This document shows positions 19,329 to 30,602 of a DNA stretch of 64,000 nt, one piece after another. The first letter of the stretch is position 1. Every line of letters begins with the position of its first letter. The translations under genes were made by a program, and so were the position numbers. The notes below the pieces were generated by a model, which worked only from the letters and a program-made list of their open reading frames with translations, ran no database searches and was not told the DNA's origin. Source of the DNA: Dyella japonica A8 (GTDB lineage: Bacteria > Pseudomonadota > Gammaproteobacteria > Xanthomonadales > Rhodanobacteraceae); assembly GCF_000725385.1 (NCBI RefSeq), contig NZ_CP008884.1, forward strand, positions 2,604,001 to 2,668,000. Direction: 5' to 3'.

Positions 19329-21095
19329 ATGAGCCAGAGCGCACTTGCCCAGTCCGATGTCACCGCTTTCGATGAAGAAGCCCCTACGCTGATCGCGCCG
19401 CACGGCGGCGTGTTGAAGGAGTTGTACCTGCCCGCCGATGAAGCCGCTGCGCTCAAGCAGCGCAGCGCGGGCCTGCCCGGCGTGGACCTGGATACGCGGC
19501 AGTTGTGCGACCTGGAACTGCTGCTCAGTGGCGCATTTTCGCCGCTCGAAGGGTTTCTTACCCAGCGCGATTACGACCGCGTGGTGGAAGAGTACCGCCT
19601 GGCGGATGGCACCTTGTGGCCCATCCCCATCACGCTGGACGTCAGCGAAGCGTTCGCCGAGCGGTTGGCGCCCGGCAGCGAGGTGGCGCTGCGCGACTCG
19701 CAGGGCGTGCCGCTGGCCGTGCTGGAAGTGCAGGATATCTATCGCCCGGATCGCACCCACGAAGCGCTGAAGGTGTTCGGCACCACCGACCGCGCGCATC
19801 CCGGTGTTGCCGACCTGCTGGATCGGTATCGGCCCGTCAATCTGGGTGGCCGCCTGCGCGGCATCCAGGCACCCTCGCATTACGACTTCACCTCGCTGCG
19901 CGATACGCCGCGCAGCCTGCGTGCGTGGTTCGAGTCGCAAGGTTGGCACCGCATCGTCGCGTTCCAGACGCGCAACCCCATGCACCGTGCCCACCGCGAG
20001 CTGACCTTGCGCGCCGCGCAGCAGGTGGGCGCCAAATTGCTGGTGCAGCCGTCGGTGGGGCGCACCAAGCCGGGCGATATCGATCACTACACGCGGGTGC
20101 GCTGCTACCAGGCACTGCTGCCGCAGTATCCCGCGAACAGCGCGCATCTTTCGCTGCTGCCGCTGGCCATGCGCATGGGCGGGCCGCGTGAGGCCTTGTG
20201 GCACGCGATCATCCGCAAGAACTACGGTGCCAGCCACTTCATCGTGGGCCGCGATCATGCAGGTCCGGGCAAGGATTCCAACGGCAACCCGTTCTACGGT
20301 CCGTTCGATGCACAGCATCTGCTGGAACGGCACCAGGATGAACTGGGTATCCGCATCGTGCCGTTCCCGGCGATGGTCTATGTTGCCAATCGGGACGCCT
20401 ACCTGCCCTCGAACGAAGTGCTGCCGGACGACGAGGTGCGCGACATCTCCGGCACCCAGCTGCGCCGCCATCTGCATGAGGGCAGCGAGATTCCGTCGTG
20501 GTTCTCGTTTCCGGAAGTGGTGAAGATCCTGAGGGAGCGTCATCCCGCCCAGGCGTCACGTGGCTTTGCGCTGTTCTTCACCGGTCTGTCGGGCGCTGGC
20601 AAGTCAACGATCGCCCAGGCCGTGGTGGCGCAGCTGCTGGAGCGCACCAGCCGCGCGGTCACCGTGCTGGATGGTGATGAGGTGCGCAAGCATCTTTCGC
20701 GCGGGCTGGGGTTCTCCCGCGAAGACCGCAACGCCAACGTGACGCGCATCGGTTATGTGGCGAGCGAGATCGTGCGCCACGGCGGCATCGCGGTGTGCGC
20801 GCCCATTGCGCCTTATGCGGATGCGCGCGCCGAAGCACGTGCGCTAGTGGAGTCGCATGGTGACTTCATCGAGATCCATGTGGCGACGGCCCTGGATGTG
20901 TGCGAGGCGCGGGACCGCAAGGGGTTGTATGCGCAGGCGCGGGCCGGGGTGATTACGCATTTCACCGGGATCAGTGATCCGTATGAGGAGCCGGTGGCAC
21001 CGGAGTTGCGGATTGATGGGAATGGTGGGGATCCGCTGGTGTTGGCGACGCATATTGTTTCGCTGCTGGAGCAGCGTGGGTTGCTTGGGGGATGA
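19329..21095 (+). CDS. bifunctional sulfate adenylyltransferase / adenylylsulfate kinase (Sat-CysC fusion)
   Basis: A 588-residue fusion that activates sulfate in two steps. Residues about 1-405 are a homomeric ATP sulfurylase: QTRNPMHRAHREL (nucleotide-binding HxxH-type motif), VGRDHAGPGKDSNGNPFYG and DISGTQLRRHL. Residues about 415-588 are an APS kinase with P-loop FTGLSGAGKST, LDGDEVRKHLS and a GLYAQARAG segment. This replaces the heterodimeric CysD/CysN plus CysC of E. coli. It is fourth in the cys string, 69 bases after cysH, and ends just before a large repeat element. Confidence 0.95.
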   Translation: MSQSALAQSDVTAFDEEAPTLIAPHGGVLKELYLPADEAAALKQRSAGLPGVDLDTRQLCDLELLLSGAFSPLEGFLTQRDYDRVVEEYRLADGTLWPIPITLDVSEAFAERLAPGSEVALRDSQGVPLAVLEVQDIYRPDRTHEALKVFGTTDRAHPGVADLLDRYRPVNLGGRLRGIQAPSHYDFTSLRDTPRSLRAWFESQGWHRIVAFQTRNPMHRAHRELTLRAAQQVGAKLLVQPSVGRTKPGDIDHYTRVRCYQALLPQYPANSAHLSLLPLAMRMGGPREALWHAIIRKNYGASHFIVGRDHAGPGKDSNGNPFYGPFDAQHLLERHQDELGIRIVPFPAMVYVANRDAYLPSNEVLPDDEVRDISGTQLRRHLHEGSEIPSWFSFPEVVKILRERHPAQASRGFALFFTGLSGAGKSTIAQAVVAQLLERTSRAVTVLDGDEVRKHLSRGLGFSREDRNANVTRIGYVASEIVRHGGIAVCAPIAPYADARAEARALVESHGDFIEIHVATALDVCEARDRKGLYAQARAGVITHFTGISDPYEEPVAPELRIDGNGGDPLVLATHIVSLLEQRGLLGG

Positions 21096-21179
21096 GTGGG
21101 TGGGTGTGGCTTTGGGAGGCGAGGCGCACGGAGGGGCCCGCTGGAGGCTCTCGACAATCCAGCCCCACCCTTCCTACCC

Positions 21180-22151
21180 GTCATCCCGGCGCAGGCCGGG
21201 ATCCAGTTTCTGTCGTGGTCGGTTGTCGCCTCAGGCCTTCCCGCGATCGGGCCGCTTACGCAGCGGGCGTTTCGACCTTCTGCCGAAGGCCGAGTCACTT
21301 TTCTTTTGCTGGCCCAAAAGATCCCACGGGGACTAGCTTCGCGTCGAAAGTAACCCGAAGAAAATGGCCTGAAGAGCCAGGGCTGGCAGCATTCTGTGGG
21401 GATAAACCCGAACGAGTGAGGCAGGTCGTTGCTCAGCAACCTTCGCCTCTACACAGCGGGTACTTCCAAGCGCTTCGCAACGCGCCATGTCGATGAGGAC
21501 TTAAAGCGGCGTCTCGCTTCGTTTCGGCCCAGAAGTGATACGCACGGTCACCCGCTTTTCTGTGGGAGCGCACCCTGTGCGCGACAACCTAACGGAGCGG
21601 TGACTACGAGACGCCGCAGTCGCGCACAGGGTGCTCTCCCACAAGGGACTCGCCACCTTGGGATGCCCCGCCAACGACGCGAGCACTTGCTTTGGCTTGT
21701 GGCTTTTGCCTTTTGGCTTTTGGCTCTTGATCTCCCGGGTCCCCGTATGACGCGGCGGGCGGGTGGAGATCAGGCCCCGCAGGAGTGCCTGGCAAGGATG
21801 CCAGGCACTTTTCCTCGGGGCAGGATGCCCGGTCGAAAAGCCCGGAACCCGCTCGCGAACCTTCCTGGCCGCAGGCCCGGAAGGCGCGTCTTCCGGGTGC
21901 CTTTTCTTTTGGTTACCTTCGACGCGAAGCTAGTCCCCGTGGGATCTTTACTCCGGGCATCCTGCCCTCCGCCCTTCGGGCCGGCTTTGCCGTTCGCAGG
22001 CGCTCCTGCGCATGCGTGGGCAAGCAAAGAAAAGTGACCCGGCCTCCGGCAGGAGGTCGGAACGCCCGCCGCGTAGGCGGCCAGATTGCGGAATCACAGC
22101 AACCGAAGGCCGAGATCAGAGTCACTGGATCTGCGCCTCTGCGGGGATGAC
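21180..22151. repeat. large nested inverted-repeat extragenic element, copy A
   Basis: This fills the gap between the convergent sat/cysC and cysB genes. From outside in: REP arms 21180-21207 and 22124-22151 in inverted orientation; arms 21245-21310 and 22023-22090 that are imperfect inverse complements; inner arms 21320-21355 and 21911-21946 that match inversely at 35 of 36 bases; and a core with a long palindrome (21561-21643), a TTTTGGC-rich tract and a small hairpin around 21785-21808. No transposase is encoded; open frames inside look like by-products. A close relative lies at 29524-30466. Confidence 0.85.
21561..21643. repeat. REP palindrome, copy 1
   Basis: Arms of 25 bp (21561-21585 and 21619-21643) starting TGTGGGAGCGCACC, with one mismatch, around a 33-base centre. 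The same arms occur at 29887-29969 and 32022-32100. Confidence 0.85.
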
Positions 22152-22218
22152 GACTCTTGTAGAGCGGTGAAGTCAGCCCGACCCCTTGCGCGCAACCAGC
22201 GCAGCAAGTGTCACGCCG

Positions 22219-23238
22219 CTACTGCGCCTCCACCACCGGCTCCACCACCTTCAGCGGAACCTTCCGCTCCCGCCAGTGCGGTACCCCCGGCCACTGCGAC
22301 GTCCCCGTACCACCCGACGTAAGTGCCCGGCTCACCGCCCGCCGTTCCAGATGCGGCGCAAACACGCTGATGAAATCCAGCGCGTATTCGCGCAGCACGC
22401 TTTCACGGCGCAGCACGATCCACGTGGTGCAGGCGGCAAACAGATGGTCGGCGCCGAGTTCGCGCAGGTCGGTGTCCTGTCCGGGCTGGAACGCCATTTC
22501 CGCCAGCACGCCAATGCCCAGGCCTTCGCGGACATAGGTCTTGATGAGGTCGGCATCGCTCGCCGTCATCACGATCTGCGGATCAAGGCCGGCGCTCTGG
22601 AACGCCCGGACCAGCGACGACTCCGGTTTCAACGACGAGTCGTAGCTGATCAGCGGATGCGCGGCGAGCTGTTCCAGTGTCGGCGCCTGTTTGTGCTTCG
22701 CCAGCGGATGGTTCTTCGGCACCACGACGGTGCGATTCCAGCGGTAGGCGGGCAGGGCGATGCCGTTCGGCGGGGGCGCGCCGGCGGCGGTGCTGACGAT
22801 GGCCAGGTCGACCTGGCCACCGTCGAGCAGCGACATCACGTCCGAATCGCTGACCGGCTGCAGGTGCACGCTGACCTGCGGGTAGCTGCGGCTCAGCGCC
22901 GCCACGGCCGATGGCAGGGCGAAGCGCGCCTGCGTGTGGGTGGTGGCGATGCGCAGCGTGCCGCGCGACTCGTTGCGCAGGTTGGCGGCGATGGAGCGGA
23001 TATTGGCCGCCTCCGCCAGGATGATGCGCGCGCGTTCCAGCACATGGGTGCCGGCGTGCGTGATGGCGTGCAGGCTGCGGCCCTTGCGGTGGAACAGCTG
23101 GAAGCCGAGTTCGTCCTCCAGCTGGCGCAGCAGTTTGCTCAGGCCCGGCTGGGTGGCGTGCACCCGTTCGGCCGCGAGGGTGATGTTCAGGCCGGCATCA
23201 GCGATGGCGACGAGGTAACGAAGTTGGGTAAGCGTCAT
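22219..23238 (-). CDS. cysB: LysR-family regulator CysB
   Basis: A 339-residue LysR-type activator of sulfate assimilation that normally senses O- or N-acetylserine. The N-terminal helix-turn-helix (residues about 1-60, QLRYLVAIADAGLNITLAAE and HATQPGLSKLLRQLE) is CysB-like rather than generic LysR. The effector domain contains TTHTQARFALP, the signature of CysB/Cbl proteins. It is divergent from cysG-cysK and close to cysJIH-sat/cysC, fitting a role as local regulator. Confidence 0.9.
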   Translation of the reverse strand: MTLTQLRYLVAIADAGLNITLAAERVHATQPGLSKLLRQLEDELGFQLFHRKGRSLHAITHAGTHVLERARIILAEAANIRSIAANLRNESRGTLRIATTHTQARFALPSAVAALSRSYPQVSVHLQPVSDSDVMSLLDGGQVDLAIVSTAAGAPPPNGIALPAYRWNRTVVVPKNHPLAKHKQAPTLEQLAAHPLISYDSSLKPESSLVRAFQSAGLDPQIVMTASDADLIKTYVREGLGIGVLAEMAFQPGQDTDLRELGADHLFAACTTWIVLRRESVLREYALDFISVFAPHLERRAVSRALTSGGTGTSQWPGVPHWRERKVPLKVVEPVVEAQ

Positions 23239-23573
23239 GGTGCGGGTTCCACAGGCAAGCGAGATGGGGGAGGCTCGGTGTCGCGCTGCGGATACATCGC
23301 GCAGGCTCGCACGCCGCCGCCATGCGTTTGCAGGCGGTCAGGGTGGTTTCCGGCGGCTGGCGATGGATGTCCATGGATTACCGTAACGGTGCGATCTCAA
23401 TTAGACGTCTATACAGCTATTGCTGCGTTGCGTCAACACTTCCGCGGAATGCCCGGGGCGCAAGGCTTATAACGGTCTGGCATGTCTGCGCGCGCAGAAA
23501 TCATTTGTATGGGCGGCGGCGCCTGCCTAGCGTGCCAGTTCTGTATTTCACCTCATGATGGAGCCTGGGTCTC
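23239..23573. promoter_or_regulatory. divergent cysB-cysG control region with AGACGTCT palindrome
   Basis: No gene is seen in these 335 bases. The clear motif is the perfect 10-bp palindrome TAGACGTCTA (23402-23411), whose AGACGTCT core equals the E. coli MetJ met-box consensus and resembles AGATGTCT upstream of cysJ. CysB autoregulation and cysG activation sites probably also lie here but are not recognisable by eye. Confidence 0.45.
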
Positions 23574-25010
23574 ATGAAGCTCTACCCGCTGTTTGCCGAT
23601 CTGTCCGGTCGCCAGGTACTGGTGGTTGGTGGCGGCGTGGTGGGCGAGCGCAAGGCTGCCGTCTTGCTGGAAGCCGGCGCGCGGGTTGCGGTGGGGGCGC
23701 CCGACCTCACCCCCGCGCTGCTCGGCTGGGTCCAGGCCGGGCGGATGCAATGGTTGCGCGGTTCGTTCGAGGACGCATGGCTCGACGATGCGTGGCTGGT
23801 CGTCGCAGCCACGTCGGACAAGGTGCTGAATGCACGTGTCGCGGCGCTGGCTGAAACCCGGCGCGTGTTCGTCAATGTCGTCGACGATGCGGAGCAGTCC
23901 AGTTTCCACGTGCCCGCCGTGATTGACCGCGCCCCGGTCACCATCGCCATTTCCAGTGGCGGCCATGCGCCCATGCTGGCGCGGCTGCTGCGCGAGCGCC
24001 TGGAAACGCTGATCGATCCGGTGGTGGGCCCGGTGGCGACCCTGCTGGCGCAGATGCGCCAACGCATTCGGGTACGCCTGCCCGACATGGCGCTGCGTCG
24101 GCGCTTTTACGAGCGTTTGCTGAATGGTCCGGTGCAGGGCCTGCTGCGTCGTGGCCAGTGGGCGCTGGCGGAAGCCTCGACCGAGCGCCTGCTCGACGCC
24201 ATCGAAGCGAAGCCGGCCGGCTCTGTGGTGCTACTGGGAGCCGGCCCTGGCGATCCGGGGTTGCTCACGCTGCGTGGCTTGCGCGCGCTGAACGAGGCGG
24301 ATGTGATCCTGCACGACCGCCTGGTGAGCGTGGAGGTGCTGGCGCTGGCTCGCCGTGACGCTGAGCGCATCGAAGTGGCCAAGCAGGCCGGCAACCATCA
24401 CACCACGCAGACACAGATCCACGCGCTGATGCTGGCCCACGCCAAGGCGGGGCGGCGCGTGGTGCGGCTGAAGGGCGGCGATCCATTCGTGTTCGGGCGC
24501 GGCGGCGAGGAGCTGGAATTCCTGCGCAGCCATGACATTCCGTATGAAGTGGTGCCCGGCATTACCGCCGCGCTGGCTTGCGCCGCCTATGCCGGTGTGC
24601 CGCTGACGCACCGCGACCACGCGCAGTCGGTGCGTCTGGTCACGGCGCACTGCCAGAACTCCAACGACACGCTCGACTGGGCGGCGCTGGCGCAGGAGCG
24701 CCAGACCTTGGCGGTTTACATGGGCACCAGCGAGCTGCCGGTGATCCGCCAGAAGCTGTTGGAACACGGCCGCGCGGCGAGTACGCCCTTCGCCCTGGTC
24801 GAGAATGGCTCCCGGCCGGAGCAACGGGTGGTGACCGGCACACTGGCCAACCTGGTCGAACAGGCCAGCATGCATGAGGTCAGGTCGCCGGCGCTACTGA
24901 TCATCGGTGAAGTGGCTAGCCTGGCATCGACCCTGTCATGGTTCGGCAGCCCGCCCCTGGGCAGCCTTGCCGCGCCGGCTCCATCGCTGTCGAACGCGGC
25001 GGCGGCTTGA
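23574..25010 (+). CDS. cysG: siroheme synthase (multifunctional CysG)
   Basis: A 478-residue fusion making siroheme from uroporphyrinogen III. The N-terminal half is the NAD-dependent precorrin-2 dehydrogenase/ferrochelatase with [18 protein letters not shown]. The [15 protein letters not shown] region is where the E. coli enzyme has its regulatory serine. The C-terminal half is a SAM uroporphyrinogen methyltransferase with [28 protein letters not shown] and VPGITAA. The cofactor serves CysI. Followed by cysK on the same strand after 75 bases. Confidence 0.95.
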   Translation: MKLYPLFADLSGRQVLVVGGGVVGERKAAVLLEAGARVAVGAPDLTPALLGWVQAGRMQWLRGSFEDAWLDDAWLVVAATSDKVLNARVAALAETRRVFVNVVDDAEQSSFHVPAVIDRAPVTIAISSGGHAPMLARLLRERLETLIDPVVGPVATLLAQMRQRIRVRLPDMALRRRFYERLLNGPVQGLLRRGQWALAEASTERLLDAIEAKPAGSVVLLGAGPGDPGLLTLRGLRALNEADVILHDRLVSVEVLALARRDAERIEVAKQAGNHHTTQTQIHALMLAHAKAGRRVVRLKGGDPFVFGRGGEELEFLRSHDIPYEVVPGITAALACAAYAGVPLTHRDHAQSVRLVTAHCQNSNDTLDWAALAQERQTLAVYMGTSELPVIRQKLLEHGRAASTPFALVENGSRPEQRVVTGTLANLVEQASMHEVRSPALLIIGEVASLASTLSWFGSPPLGSLAAPAPSLSNAAAA

Positions 25011-25085
25011 CACAACCTTGTCCCTGAGGGGCGCACCATCGCGCCCTCTGTCTTTCCTATCCACGCCGAGTTCCGGAGCCCTTCC

Positions 25086-26027
25086 ATGATCTACGACAGC
25101 ATCCTCGACACCATTGGCAACACGCCCATCGTGCGCATCCATCGCCTGGCGCCGAAGCATGTGACGATGTACGTGAAGGTGGAGGCATTCAACCCGGCCG
25201 GTTCGGTGAAAGACCGCCTGGCTTACGCCATCATCATCGACGCCGAGCAGCGCGGCCTGCTCAAGCCCGGGCAGACGGTGGTGGAAGCCACCTCCGGCAA
25301 CACCGGCGTGGCCCTGGCCGCGGTGTGTGCGGCGCGCGGTTATCCGTTCGTGGCAGTGATGACCGAAACCTTCTCCATCGAGCGCCGAAAGCTGATGCGC
25401 GCCTACGGCGCCAAGGTCGTCCTCACCCCGGCGGCCGAGCGTGGCAGCGGCATGGTGCGCAAGGCCAAGGAGCTGGCCGACAAGAATGGCTGGTTCCTCG
25501 CCAGGCAGTTCGAGAACGAGGCCAATCCGTCCTATCACCGCAACACGACGGCGGCGGAGATCCTGCGCGATTTCGCCGGCAAGCGGCTGGATTATTTCGT
25601 CACCGGCTGGGGCACGGGCGGCACGCTCACGGGCGTGGGCGAGGTGCTGAAGGTGGCGCGGCCGGAGGTGAAGGTGATTGCCTGCGAACCGGCGGGTGCT
25701 GCGTTGCTGTCGGGCAAGGAGTGGCAGCCGCACAAGATCCAGGGCTGGACGCCGGACTTTGTGCCGGCGGTACTCAATCGCAACGTGGCGAACGAGATTT
25801 TGCCGATCGACGATGTGCTCGCTCGCGATACGTCGCGTGAGCTGGCGAAGAAGGAAGGCATTTTCGTGGGTATTTCGGCGGGCGCCACGTTTGCGGCGGC
25901 GCTCGAGGTAGCAAAGGGGGCGTCGGAGGGCTCGGTGTTGCTGGCCATGTTGCCCGATACCGGTGAGCGGTATCTGTCGACGTTCCTGTTCGAGGGTGTC
26001 AACGAGGGTTCTGACGAGGTGGAGTGA
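25086..26027 (+). CDS. cysK: cysteine synthase (O-acetylserine sulfhydrylase)
   Basis: A 313-residue PLP enzyme of fold type II combining sulfide with O-acetylserine to give cysteine. The PLP lysine sits in NPAGSVKDR, the substrate loop in TSGNTG, and the phosphate-binding GTGGTLTGVG follows. The C-terminus carries GISAGAT. CysK and CysM cannot be told apart with certainty by eye; the motifs and length favour CysK. GGAG seven bases before the ATG supports the start. End product step of the pathway encoded in this region. Confidence 0.9.
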   Translation: MIYDSILDTIGNTPIVRIHRLAPKHVTMYVKVEAFNPAGSVKDRLAYAIIIDAEQRGLLKPGQTVVEATSGNTGVALAAVCAARGYPFVAVMTETFSIERRKLMRAYGAKVVLTPAAERGSGMVRKAKELADKNGWFLARQFENEANPSYHRNTTAAEILRDFAGKRLDYFVTGWGTGGTLTGVGEVLKVARPEVKVIACEPAGAALLSGKEWQPHKIQGWTPDFVPAVLNRNVANEILPIDDVLARDTSRELAKKEGIFVGISAGATFAAALEVAKGASEGSVLLAMLPDTGERYLSTFLFEGVNEGSDEVE

Positions 26028-26044
26028 GGCGGTCAAGTTCTTTT

Positions 26045-26071
26045 CTCCCTCTTCTCTTCGAGGAGAGGGAG
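26045..26071. terminator. hairpin between convergent cysK and hxlR genes
   Basis: CTCCCTCTTCT (26045-26055) pairs with AGGAGAGGGAG (26061-26071) with one wobble around a CTTCG loop. No T-run follows on either strand, so termination is only suspected. Confidence 0.35.
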
Positions 26072-26100
26072 CTGGAGGGCTTGCCTCCTGCGCACACCGC

Positions 26101-26469
26101 TCAGCGCCCACCCCGGCGCTGACTGGCCTCCCACTCATCCAGCAGCTTCTTCCCCACATCCGCCAGCGCATCAATCGCCGGCAGCAACTCGCGCCCCAGC
26201 GGCGTCAACGAGTATTCGGCCGAAGGCGGCGAGGTATCGAGCACTCGGCGGGCCACCAGGCCGCGCGTTTCCAGCTCACGTAGCCGCGCGCTCAACACGC
26301 GCGCCGAAATGCGCGGTATGTCGTGGCGCAGTTCGCCGAAGCGGCGAGGTTCGCCGCTCAGCTGCCAGATCACGTTGGGCGCCCAGGCGCCGCGCAGCAG
26401 GCCGAGTACTTCGCTGAGCGGGCAGCCGGGGGGCGGGGCGACTTTGCTTTTGCGCAGGGGCAGGCCCAT
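26101..26469 (-). CDS. HxlR-family transcriptional regulator
   Basis: A 122-residue winged-helix protein of the HxlR (MarR-like) family. CPLSEVLGLLRGAWAPNVIWQL at the N-terminus, RRFGELRHDIPRISARVLSARL as the recognition region and the wing YSLTPLGREL are all standard. The typical first-motif cysteine is kept in PPGCPL; in some HxlR/YodB-type proteins that cysteine senses electrophiles or oxidants. It is divergent from a glutathione transferase gene, its likely target. Confidence 0.88.
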   Translation of the reverse strand: MGLPLRKSKVAPPPGCPLSEVLGLLRGAWAPNVIWQLSGEPRRFGELRHDIPRISARVLSARLRELETRGLVARRVLDTSPPSAEYSLTPLGRELLPAIDALADVGKKLLDEWEASQRRGGR

Positions 26470-26494
26470 GGCGACGATCCTGTGGGACGAATCC

Positions 26495-26557
26495 GGTATC
26501 CCGGCGGTTACCGCATTTTAGGGGTTACCAGGGGTTAGATGGTATCCAACAGTAACC
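26495..26557. promoter_or_regulatory. cluster of GGTWWCC-type repeats between hxlR and gst
   Basis: Five related heptamers occur in 63 bases: GGTATCC (26495), GGTTACC (26506), GGTTACC (26523), GGTATCC (26541) and AGTAACC (26551). They occupy the divergent promoter region, so an HxlR operator array is the simplest reading. Confidence 0.45.
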
Positions 26558-26630
26558 ATGGTGGCCTAGCATCGACGGCCTGCGTGACCCAGGGTTGCGC
26601 CGATCCCGTCCCCTCATGGAGAGAACCATC

Positions 26631-27245
26631 ATGAAGCTCTATTACGCCGCGGGCGCCTGCTCGCTGTCGCCGCACATCGTCGCGCTGGAAGCGGGCATTC
26701 CGGTGGAACTGGAAAAGGTCGATACCAAGGCCAAGCGTACGGCGAGTGGCGAGGATTACTGGCAGATCAACCCCAAGGGTTATGTGCCGGCGCTGCAGCT
26801 CGACAACGGCGAGCTGCTGACCGAAGGCCCGGTCATCGTGCAGTACCTGGCGGACCTGAAGCCGGAAAGCAGCCTTGCCCCGGCCCATGGCACCACGGCA
26901 CGTTATCGCCTGCAGGAAGTGCTCGGCTACATCAACTCCGAGCTGCACAAGACCTACTCGCCGTTGTTCAAGCCCGAGACGCCGGACGTCGTGCGCGAGG
27001 AGCGCAAGGAATACCTGCGCAAGCGTTATGCCTTGCTCGACCAGCACCTGGCCAAGCATCAGTGGTTGGTGGGTGACCACTTCACGGCGGCCGATGCCTA
27101 CCTCTTCACCGTCACCAACTGGGCGCAGCACGTGAACTTCGATCTTTCGGCATTCCCGGCGATCCAGGCGTTCCAGCAGCGCGTGGCCGCGCGCCCGAAC
27201 GTGCAGGCTGCACTGAAGGCGGAAGGCTTGCTCAAGGCAGCCTGA
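26631..27245 (+). CDS. glutathione S-transferase (beta-class-like)
   Basis: A 204-residue glutathione transferase. The thioredoxin-fold domain begins MKLYYAAGACSLSPHIVALE, where Cys10 is the cysteine typical of bacterial beta-class enzymes, with the glutathione-binding cis-proline region YVPALQL and LTEGPVIVQYL. The helical domain includes the F-x-x-A-D-A-Y capping motif. ATG 26631 follows a GGAGAG ribosome site; the upstream codons are not needed. It resembles E. coli GstA. Detoxification of electrophiles under the divergent HxlR regulator is inferred. Confidence 0.88.
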   Translation: MKLYYAAGACSLSPHIVALEAGIPVELEKVDTKAKRTASGEDYWQINPKGYVPALQLDNGELLTEGPVIVQYLADLKPESSLAPAHGTTARYRLQEVLGYINSELHKTYSPLFKPETPDVVREERKEYLRKRYALLDQHLAKHQWLVGDHFTAADAYLFTVTNWAQHVNFDLSAFPAIQAFQQRVAARPNVQAALKAEGLLKAA

Positions 27246-27282
27246 CGCAACGGTTGACGTGCCCGGTGCCGTGCCGGGCATG

Positions 27283-27906
27283 TCAACCGTCGTTGTTGTC
27301 GATGCCCTGCGAGGGCGGTCGGCGTGGCGGGGCGGGCCTGTGGTGGGCAGGAAAGTCCACGGCGAAAGCGCCAAGGGCGTTGTCGGCTTCCGGAAGCATG
27401 GCCTGCTTGCGCGCCTGCGCCATCCAGTACGCCGGAATGGTGATGAGCATGGCGGCATGCGCCGTCAGCGAGAGCAGGAAACGCTGCGGTTCCGCGCTGA
27501 GCGCGACGATATGGTCCCATCGCCCGTAGATGATGTGCTGCCGCGTGATGGCGACGAAGGTCCAGTAGCCGCTCCATAGCCAGGCAGGCACGAGGACCGC
27601 GGTACTGATGGCGAAGCCTATGTATCGCCATCGGCGCGAGGCGGCGGGACCGTCGTTCAAAGCGGTCCAGCGTGCGCAGAGTGAAAGGCCGGCGCTTGTC
27701 GTTGCGGCTAAGAGCAGTGCTGCGCCCGAAAGGAGCGACATGCACACCGCTGCCCACCATAACGGGCCGTGTTTCAGCCGAAGGAGATAGCTCGAGATGA
27801 CGAGCACCGGGGCGATGCTCCAGACCCACGGCCACCCATACAGCGCCTGCCGATAGCGGAAGGCGCCGAGTGGTTCATTCCTTGACCGTCGTGGTCCCAG
27901 GCGCAT
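27283..27906 (-). CDS. hypothetical four-helix membrane protein
   Basis: A 207-residue protein with four clear hydrophobic segments at about residues 28-45, 52-75, 95-117 and 142-162, and a proline/arginine-rich cytoplasmic-looking tail (PAHHRPAPPRRPPSQG). No family is recognised. It follows purB on the same strand after 62 bases, but a strong GC hairpin lies between them, so shared transcription is doubtful. Confidence 0.55.
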   Translation of the reverse strand: MRLGPRRSRNEPLGAFRYRQALYGWPWVWSIAPVLVISSYLLRLKHGPLWWAAVCMSLLSGAALLLAATTSAGLSLCARWTALNDGPAASRRWRYIGFAISTAVLVPAWLWSGYWTFVAITRQHIIYGRWDHIVALSAEPQRFLLSLTAHAAMLITIPAYWMAQARKQAMLPEADNALGAFAVDFPAHHRPAPPRRPPSQGIDNNDG

Positions 27907-27939
27907 GGAGAGGCTCCGTCTCCTGAATGCGCCGGATCA

Positions 27940-27960
27940 TGCCGGCCCGTGGGGCCGGCA
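27940..27960. terminator. GC-rich hairpin after purB
   Basis: A perfect 9-bp stem TGCCGGCCC (27940-27948 with 27952-27960) with a GTG loop lies ten bases past the purB stop. There is no T-run, so this may be a weak or Rho-assisted terminator. Confidence 0.45.
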
Positions 27961-27968
27961 CACATGTG

Positions 27969-30466
<2,498 letters not shown>

Positions 30467-30602
30467 GGGGAGCAGCGAGGCACCGGCCTTCTCCCCAGCC
30501 TTCCCTGCAAGGAGAGCGCGCCAGAAGGGCTACCACCCTTGGCGAAGCACTAACACGCCCCGACCTATATTCCCCGAATCCCTCCCGAGGAATCGCAAGG
30601 AC

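Noticed and set aside
21429-22037. 202-codon frame inside repeat copy A, with related frames in copy B
   Set aside because: The translation merely follows the repeat palindromes; the frame is broken differently in copy B and there is no protein-like signature.
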